Source: Enterocloster lavalensis (GTDB lineage: Bacteria; Bacillota; Clostridia; Lachnospirales; Lachnospiraceae). Taken from it: a DNA stretch of 36,417 bases. The notes under the pieces were generated by a model. The model made no database searches. It was given only the letters and a program-made list of their open reading frames with translations, and was not told the DNA's origin. The position numbers and the translations under genes were made by a program. Positions 31,526 through 36,417 of this stretch are shown here, one piece after another. The first letter of the stretch is position 1. Each line of letters starts with the position of its first letter. The stretch covers positions 4,677 through 41,093 of the forward strand of contig NZ_CABJCG010000031.1 of the NCBI RefSeq assembly GCF_902364025.1, given 5' to 3'.

Positions 31526-34500
31526 ATGCCGGAAACTAATGAAACTTATCATCCGATGACATTTGATGCGATAAAGATTGGCCTGGCCTCCCCCGACAAG
31601 ATTCTGGAGTGGTCTCACGGCGAGGTGAAAAAGCCGGAGACCATCAACTACAGAACCTTAAAGCCGGAGAAGGACGGTCTGTTCTGTGAGCGGATCTTCG
31701 GACCCAGCAAGGACTGGGAGTGTCATTGTGGTAAATACAAGAAGATTCGTTACAAAGGTGTTATCTGCGACCGATGCGGCGTAGAGGTGACGAAGGCAAG
31801 CGTGCGCCGTGAGCGCATGGGCCACATCAAGCTGGCGGCTCCCGTCTCCCATATCTGGTATTTTAAGGGAATTCCCAGCCGGATGGGACTGATTCTGGAT
31901 ATTTCTCCCAGAACCCTGGAGAAGGTCCTGTACTTCGCTTCCTATATCGTTTTGGATCCCGGTTCCACCAGCCTGCAGTATAAGCAGGTGCTCTCCGAGA
32001 AGGAGTACCGGGAAGAGGTGGAGAAATACGGCGGCACCGGCGGCTTCCGCGTGGGAATGGGCGCCGAGGCGGTTCAGGAGCTGCTTCGTGCCATCAACCT
32101 GGAGAAGGATTCCGCTGATCTGCGCAAGGCGTTAAACGACGCCACCGGGCAGAAGCGGGCGCGTATCATCAAGCGCCTGGAGGTTGTGGAGGCGTTCTTA
32201 AACTCCGGCAACCGTCCGGAGTGGATGATCATGGACGTGATCCCTGTGATCCCGCCGGATATCCGCCCCATGGTTCAGCTGGACGGCGGCCGTTTCGCCA
32301 CCTCCGATCTGAACGATCTGTACAGAAGAATTATCAACCGCAACAACCGTCTGGCAAGACTTCTGGAGTTAGGCGCTCCGGACATCATCGTCCGCAATGA
32401 GAAGCGCATGCTGCAGGAGGCTGTGGACGCGCTGATCGACAACGGCCGCCGTGGCAGACCGGTCACCGGCCCCGGAAACCGTGCGTTAAAGTCCCTCTCC
32501 GACATGTTAAAGGGTAAACAGGGACGTTTCCGCCAGAACCTTCTGGGCAAGCGCGTGGACTATTCCGGACGTTCCGTTATCGTGGTTGGACCCGAGCTTA
32601 AGATTTACCAGTGCGGACTTCCCAAGGAGATGGCCATCGAGCTGTTCAAGCCCTTCGTGATGAAGGAGCTGGTGTCCAACGGAACCGCTCACAATATCAA
32701 AAATGCAAAGAAGATGGTGGAGCGCCTTCAGTCCGAGGTTTGGGATGTGCTGGAGGACGTAATCAAAGAGCATCCGGTGATGTTAAACCGTGCTCCTACG
32801 CTGCACAGACTGGGCATCCAGGCGTTCGAGCCCATTCTGGTAGAGGGTAAGGCTATCAAGCTGCATCCCCTGGTTTGTACCGCGTTCAACGCGGACTTCG
32901 ACGGCGACCAGATGGCGGTTCATCTGCCTCTGTCCGTGGAGGCCCAGGCGGAGTGCCGTTTCCTGCTGCTGAGCCCCAACAACCTGTTAAAGCCCTCCGA
33001 CGGCGGCCCTGTGGCTGTTCCGTCCCAGGATATGGTTCTGGGTATCTATTACCTGACCCAGGAGCGTCCGGGAGCCGTGGGCGAAGGCATGCTGTTTAAG
33101 AGCGTGAACGAAGCCATCCTGGCTTATGAGAATAAAGCCGCCACTCTGCACTCCAGAGTCAAGGTGCGCGTGAGCAAGACCATGCCCGACGGCACCGTGA
33201 AAACCGGTATCATCGAGTCCACCATCGGACGTTTCATTTTCAATGAGATCATTCCGCAGGATCTGGGCTTTGTGGACCGCAGCGTGCCGGAGAACGAGCT
33301 GAAGCTGGAAGTTGACTTCCACGTGGCGAAGAAGCAGTTAAAGCAGATTCTGGAAAAGGTAATCAACGTCCACGGCGCAACCCAGACGGCCGTAACCCTG
33401 GACGACATCAAGGCCATCGGTTACAAGTATTCCACCCGTGCGGCCATGACCGTTTCCATTTCCGATATGACCGTGCCTGAGAGTAAACCCAAGCTGATCG
33501 AGGACGCCCAGGCGACCGTGGACCGCATCGCAAAGAACTACCGCCGCGGTCTGATCACCGAGGAAGAGCGCTACAAAGAGGTTATCGAGACCTGGAAGAA
33601 CACGGATGACCAGTTGACCCACGACCTGCTGACCGGCCTGGATAAGTACAACAACATCTACATGATGGCTGACTCCGGAGCCCGTGGTTCCGACAAGCAG
33701 ATCAAACAGCTGGCCGGCATGCGAGGCCTGATGGCCGATACGACGGGTCATACCATCGAGCTGCCCATCAAGTCCAACTTCCGTGAAGGTCTGGACGTAC
33801 TGGAGTACTTCATCTCCGCTCACGGAGCGCGTAAAGGTCTGTCCGATACGGCTCTGCGCACCGCTGACTCAGGATACCTGACCAGACGTCTGGTAGACGT
33901 TTCCCAGGACCTGATCATCCGCGAGGTGGACTGCTGCGAGGGCAGGGATATCCCCTTCATGGAGATCAAATCCTTTATGGACGGCAACGAGGTGATCGAG
34001 GAGCTGGAAGAGCGTATTACCGGCCGCTATATCGCCGAGACCATCACCGACCCGGATACCGGCGAGGTTGTGGTGAAGGCCAACCACATGGTGACCCCCA
34101 AGCGGGCGGCCGCTGTGATGAAGGTGTTAAACAAGACCGGACGCAAGTCCGTTAAGATTCGTACCGTGCTGAGCTGTAAGTCCCACATCGGCGTGTGCGC
34201 GAAGTGCTACGGAGCCAACATGGCTACCGGCCAGCCCGTGCAGGTCGGCGAGGCGGTCGGCATCATCGCCGCTCAGTCCATCGGTGAGCCCGGAACCCAG
34301 CTGACCATGCGTACGTTCCATACCGGCGGCGTGGCCGGCGGCGATATCACACAGGGTCTTCCCCGTGTAGAGGAGCTGTTTGAGGCGCGTAAGCCCAAGG
34401 GCCTGGCGATCATCACCGAGTTCGGCGGCACCGTGACCATCAAGGACACCAAGAAGAAGCGCGAGATCACTGTGACCAACGAGGCGGACGGAAACTCCAA

Positions 34501-35254
34501 GACTTATCTGATCCCCTACGGGTCCAGAATCAAGGTTATGGACGGGCAGGTGCTGGAGGCCGGCGACGAGCTGACCGAAGGTAGCGTGAACCCCCACGAC
34601 ATTTTGAAGATCAAGGGCGTCCGCGCCGTACAGGATTACATGATCCAGGAAGTACAGCGCGTATACCGTTTACAGGGCGTGGAGATCAACGATAAGCATA
34701 TCGAGATGATCGTTCACCAGATGTTAAAGAAGGTGAAGCTGGAGGAGAGCGGCGACAGCGACGTGCTGCCGGGCGTTTCCATGGATGTGCTGGACTACAA
34801 CGAGATGAACGAGGCTCTGATCGCCGAGGGCAAGAAGCCCGCCGAGGGCAAGCAGGTTATGCTGGGTATCACCAAGGCATCCCTTGCGACGGATTCCTTC
34901 CTGTCTGCGGCGTCCTTCCAGGAGACCACCAAGGTTCTGACCGAGGCGGCCATCAACGGCAAGATCGACCACCTGATCGGTCTGAAGGAGAACGTCATCA
35001 TCGGTAAGCCCATCCCGGCCGGTACCGGCATGAAGCGTTACCGCAAGGTGAAGCTGGACACCGAGCTGATCGCCGAGGAGGAGATCGTACTCTCCGAGGA
35101 CGACGACCTGACGGCAGAGGAGCCGGATGAGAACAGCGCTATCAACGAGGACAACGTGGCCGAGGAAGTGCTGGACATCGACGATATGGAAGGCGAGGAC
35201 GACGAGATCGCGTTGGACGAGATGGACGAGGTTGGAGACGGAAGCGAAGCGTAA
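31526..35254 (+). CDS. rpoC: RNA polymerase beta-prime subunit
   Basis: The product has 1242 residues. The N-terminal zinc ribbon is complete: C66, C68, C81 and C84 (ECHCGKY and ICDRCGVE). The catalytic NADFDGD motif lies at 455-461 with Mg2+-binding D457, D459 and D461. The second zinc site uses the CC of DCCEGRD plus the [14 protein letters not shown] cluster. The trigger loop ([20 protein letters not shown]) and bridge helix are intact. No large lineage insertion is present, as in other Firmicutes. The C-terminus ends in about 50 acidic residues. The ribosome site is AGAAGGGAG. A terminator lies 38 bp after the stop. Confidence 0.98.
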   Translation: MPETNETYHPMTFDAIKIGLASPDKILEWSHGEVKKPETINYRTLKPEKDGLFCERIFGPSKDWECHCGKYKKIRYKGVICDRCGVEVTKASVRRERMGHIKLAAPVSHIWYFKGIPSRMGLILDISPRTLEKVLYFASYIVLDPGSTSLQYKQVLSEKEYREEVEKYGGTGGFRVGMGAEAVQELLRAINLEKDSADLRKALNDATGQKRARIIKRLEVVEAFLNSGNRPEWMIMDVIPVIPPDIRPMVQLDGGRFATSDLNDLYRRIINRNNRLARLLELGAPDIIVRNEKRMLQEAVDALIDNGRRGRPVTGPGNRALKSLSDMLKGKQGRFRQNLLGKRVDYSGRSVIVVGPELKIYQCGLPKEMAIELFKPFVMKELVSNGTAHNIKNAKKMVERLQSEVWDVLEDVIKEHPVMLNRAPTLHRLGIQAFEPILVEGKAIKLHPLVCTAFNADFDGDQMAVHLPLSVEAQAECRFLLLSPNNLLKPSDGGPVAVPSQDMVLGIYYLTQERPGAVGEGMLFKSVNEAILAYENKAATLHSRVKVRVSKTMPDGTVKTGIIESTIGRFIFNEIIPQDLGFVDRSVPENELKLEVDFHVAKKQLKQILEKVINVHGATQTAVTLDDIKAIGYKYSTRAAMTVSISDMTVPESKPKLIEDAQATVDRIAKNYRRGLITEEERYKEVIETWKNTDDQLTHDLLTGLDKYNNIYMMADSGARGSDKQIKQLAGMRGLMADTTGHTIELPIKSNFREGLDVLEYFISAHGARKGLSDTALRTADSGYLTRRLVDVSQDLIIREVDCCEGRDIPFMEIKSFMDGNEVIEELEERITGRYIAETITDPDTGEVVVKANHMVTPKRAAAVMKVLNKTGRKSVKIRTVLSCKSHIGVCAKCYGANMATGQPVQVGEAVGIIAAQSIGEPGTQLTMRTFHTGGVAGGDITQGLPRVEELFEARKPKGLAIITEFGGTVTIKDTKKKREITVTNEADGNSKTYLIPYGSRIKVMDGQVLEAGDELTEGSVNPHDILKIKGVRAVQDYMIQEVQRVYRLQGVEINDKHIEMIVHQMLKKVKLEESGDSDVLPGVSMDVLDYNEMNEALIAEGKKPAEGKQVMLGITKASLATDSFLSAASFQETTKVLTEAAINGKIDHLIGLKENVIIGKPIPAGTGMKRYRKVKLDTELIAEEEIVLSEDDDLTAEEPDENSAINEDNVAEEVLDIDDMEGEDDEIALDEMDEVGDGSEA

Positions 35255-35292
35255 TCGGCGTTTCGGGTCTGTTTGATAAAAATGAATGAGAG

Positions 35293-35320
35293 GCGGCCTG
35301 CGTATGCGGGCCGCTTTTTT
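35293..35320 (+). terminator. Rho-independent terminator of rpoBC
   Basis: GCGGCCTGC (35293-35301), loop GTAT, GCGGGCCGC (35306-35314) with one G-U pair, then six Ts (35315-35320). Confidence 0.92.
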
Positions 35321-35382
35321 CAGGCAGACTTGTGAGGGGCGGGAGCGGACGGAACGGGTCGCGGCGCGGTTTTAAGATGTGT

Positions 35383-35411
35383 TTGACAAAGAAAATGCCG
35401 CCCCATATAAT
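35383..35411 (+). promoter_or_regulatory. Consensus sigma-A promoter for the IclR gene
   Basis: TTGACA (35383-35388), 17-bp spacer, TATAAT (35406-35411): a perfect consensus match. A regulator gene with such a strong promoter is likely kept in check by itself or another repressor; no clear palindrome overlaps it. Confidence 0.88.
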
Positions 35412-35476
35412 GGGTATTAAAGTGCAGGCCGTTTTCGGAGGCTAATGATTTACAGGAATTGGAAGGGGAGAGAGCC

Positions 35477-36253
35477 ATGTATACTAAAGACAAAACCGGG
35501 ATTGTGATGGTGGGCAGGGCCATGGAGATTCTGGACTATCTGGCGGGGAAGGACAAGCCGGTGGGAATTTCGGAGATGGCCAAGGATTTGAGCCTGCCTA
35601 AGGCTACGGTGTTCCGTCTGTTAAATTCGCTGGAGGAGTGGAACGCGGTGGAGTGCTCGGAGAACGAGGGCTATCAGCTGGGCTGCTTTCTGATCAAGCT
35701 GGGGCGCAGCGCCAGCAAGGACCTGCATCTGATCGACATCTGCAAGCCGTATATGGATCGGATTATGAAGGAAGTGGATGAAAATGTGAACCTGGCCATC
35801 GAGTATGAGAACGCCATGCTCTCAATCTACAGCACGTATTCCAACAGCTCGGTGCTGTCCATCAAGACCATTCCCATTTCACCGATGTACTGTTCCGCAA
35901 TCGGGAAGGCGGCGCTGGCGTATTATGACGATGAGAAATTGGCGGCGTATTTTAAGAGGCAGGATTTGAGGAAACGGACGGCTAAGACGATTATTACCAG
36001 GGAGGCTTTTGAGAAGGAGCGGGAATGGATACGGGAGAGCGGACTTGCGTATGACGACGAGGAGTACGAGGAAGGGCTGTTTTGTATGGCGACGCCGCTG
36101 TTTAACGCGGAGGGAGCGGTGGTGGCCTGTATCAGCGTTTCCGGCGGGTATGGGCGGATGATGGCGAAGAAGGAGAAGGTTGCGGAGGTGTTGAGGCAGG
36201 CGAAGGAGTTTATTGAGATTTATACGGAGAGTATGGATCGGTTTGAGTTGTGA
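35477..36253 (+). CDS. IclR-family transcriptional regulator
   Basis: The product has 258 residues. ATG at 35477 follows GGAAGGGGAGAGAGCC; TTG at 35459 would precede that ribosome site. Residues about 10-70 are the IclR winged helix (AMEILDYLAGKDKPVGISEM, then AKDLSLPKATVFRLLNSLEE). Residues about 85-250 are the effector domain with ENVNLAIEY, MYCSAIGKAALAY, GLAYDDEEYEEGLFCMATPL and ACISVSGGYGRM. IclR proteins commonly control aromatic-acid or sugar-acid catabolism. Its target is not shown; the dehydrogenase operon at 24099-26649 lies 9 kb away on the other side of rpoBC. Nothing downstream is visible in the window. Confidence 0.93.
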   Translation: MYTKDKTGIVMVGRAMEILDYLAGKDKPVGISEMAKDLSLPKATVFRLLNSLEEWNAVECSENEGYQLGCFLIKLGRSASKDLHLIDICKPYMDRIMKEVDENVNLAIEYENAMLSIYSTYSNSSVLSIKTIPISPMYCSAIGKAALAYYDDEKLAAYFKRQDLRKRTAKTIITREAFEKEREWIRESGLAYDDEEYEEGLFCMATPLFNAEGAVVACISVSGGYGRMMAKKEKVAEVLRQAKEFIEIYTESMDRFEL

Positions 36254-36297
36254 GGCGGAAGGGGGACGCCCATGGCGGGGGAGGGGGATTGCAGACA

Positions 36298-36311
36298 GAC
36301 TCCGGGGAGTC
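36298..36311 (+). other. Short perfect stem-loop after the IclR gene
   Basis: GACTCC, loop GG, GGAGTC. It has no T run and is too short to call a terminator. Confidence 0.3.
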
Positions 36312-36350
36312 ATGGTGCTAAGGCCCCGACAGCACAAAAGTGGGCGGATC

Positions 36351-36398
36351 GTGGACCTGAACAGCGTATTCCTGAAGGAATACGCTGTTCAGGTCCAC
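36351..36398. repeat. 21-bp perfect inverted repeat
   Basis: The 21-base arm at 36351-36371 (starting GTGGACCTGAACAGCG) is exactly complementary to 36378-36398 (ending CTGTTCAGGTCCAC), with loop CTGAAG. A second near-palindrome CTCAAAAGC-TT-GCTTTGAG (36398-36416) follows at once. There is no U tract, so a terminator is unlikely; it may be the edge of a repeat element or a protein binding site. It lies at the window edge and may extend beyond it. Confidence 0.75.
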
Positions 36399-36417
36399 TC
36401 AAAAGCTTGCTTTGAGG

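Noticed and set aside
29120..31618. Long minus-strand ORFs within rpoB
   Set aside because: They are antisense to conserved rpoB sequence and have no ribosome site or domain.

Overview
The window (about 57% G+C by eye) looks like the chromosome of an anaerobic, spore-forming member of the Clostridia, most likely Lachnospiraceae (Clostridium cluster XIVa). The reasons are a full-length spoIIR, the RpoB/RpoC sequences, a DUF1934 protein, a YesM/YesN-type two-component system beside a sugar ABC transporter, strong AGGAGG ribosome sites, and choline-binding-like wall repeats on a secreted transglutaminase. No rRNA, tRNA, CRISPR array, prophage or transposase gene is visible.

Layout. 1-5563: a dispersed palindromic repeat at the left edge, a small doubtful gene, a small Cro/CI-type regulator, a 60-residue membrane peptide, a secreted wall-binding transglutaminase-like protein, a zinc-finger protein followed by a 16-copy 18-bp tandem repeat and a strong terminator, and a membrane protein with a C-terminal zinc ribbon. 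5632-8688: cyclophilin, an acetyltransferase whose 3' end overlaps a convergent membrane-anchored protein gene, and a YesL/DUF624 membrane protein behind a cluster of 52-bp repeats. 9105-13656: ispE, a GntR regulator and a small coupled ORF; then spoIIR (minus), a 153-bp MITE-like element, ddl and a DUF1934 gene.

13778-23973 is the most distinctive block. It holds a response regulator and sensor kinase (YesN/YesM type), a lipoprotein solute-binding protein with two sugar permeases, two Gfo/Idh/MocA dehydrogenases and two xylose-isomerase-like TIM-barrel proteins, tightly spaced on one strand. There is no glycoside hydrolase and no sugar kinase. The layout suggests sensing and import of a glycoside or cyclitol followed by oxidation/elimination (3-keto chemistry) rather than hydrolysis. 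A perfect 19-bp stem terminator separates it from a convergent two-gene operon (24099-26649) for an aryl-type zinc alcohol dehydrogenase and an aldehyde dehydrogenase.

26845-35254: a membrane-anchored protein gene diverges from rpoB-rpoC. The two promoters stand back to back, and rpoBC ends in a classic terminator. An IclR regulator with a consensus promoter follows, and the window ends in a 21-bp perfect inverted repeat.

Several intergenic regions carry repeats: 50-52 bp palindromic units, a 153-bp element with 12-bp terminal inverted repeats, and three minisatellites (18 bp x16, 21 bp x3, 36 bp x3). Functions are assigned from sequence motifs only; no database search was possible.
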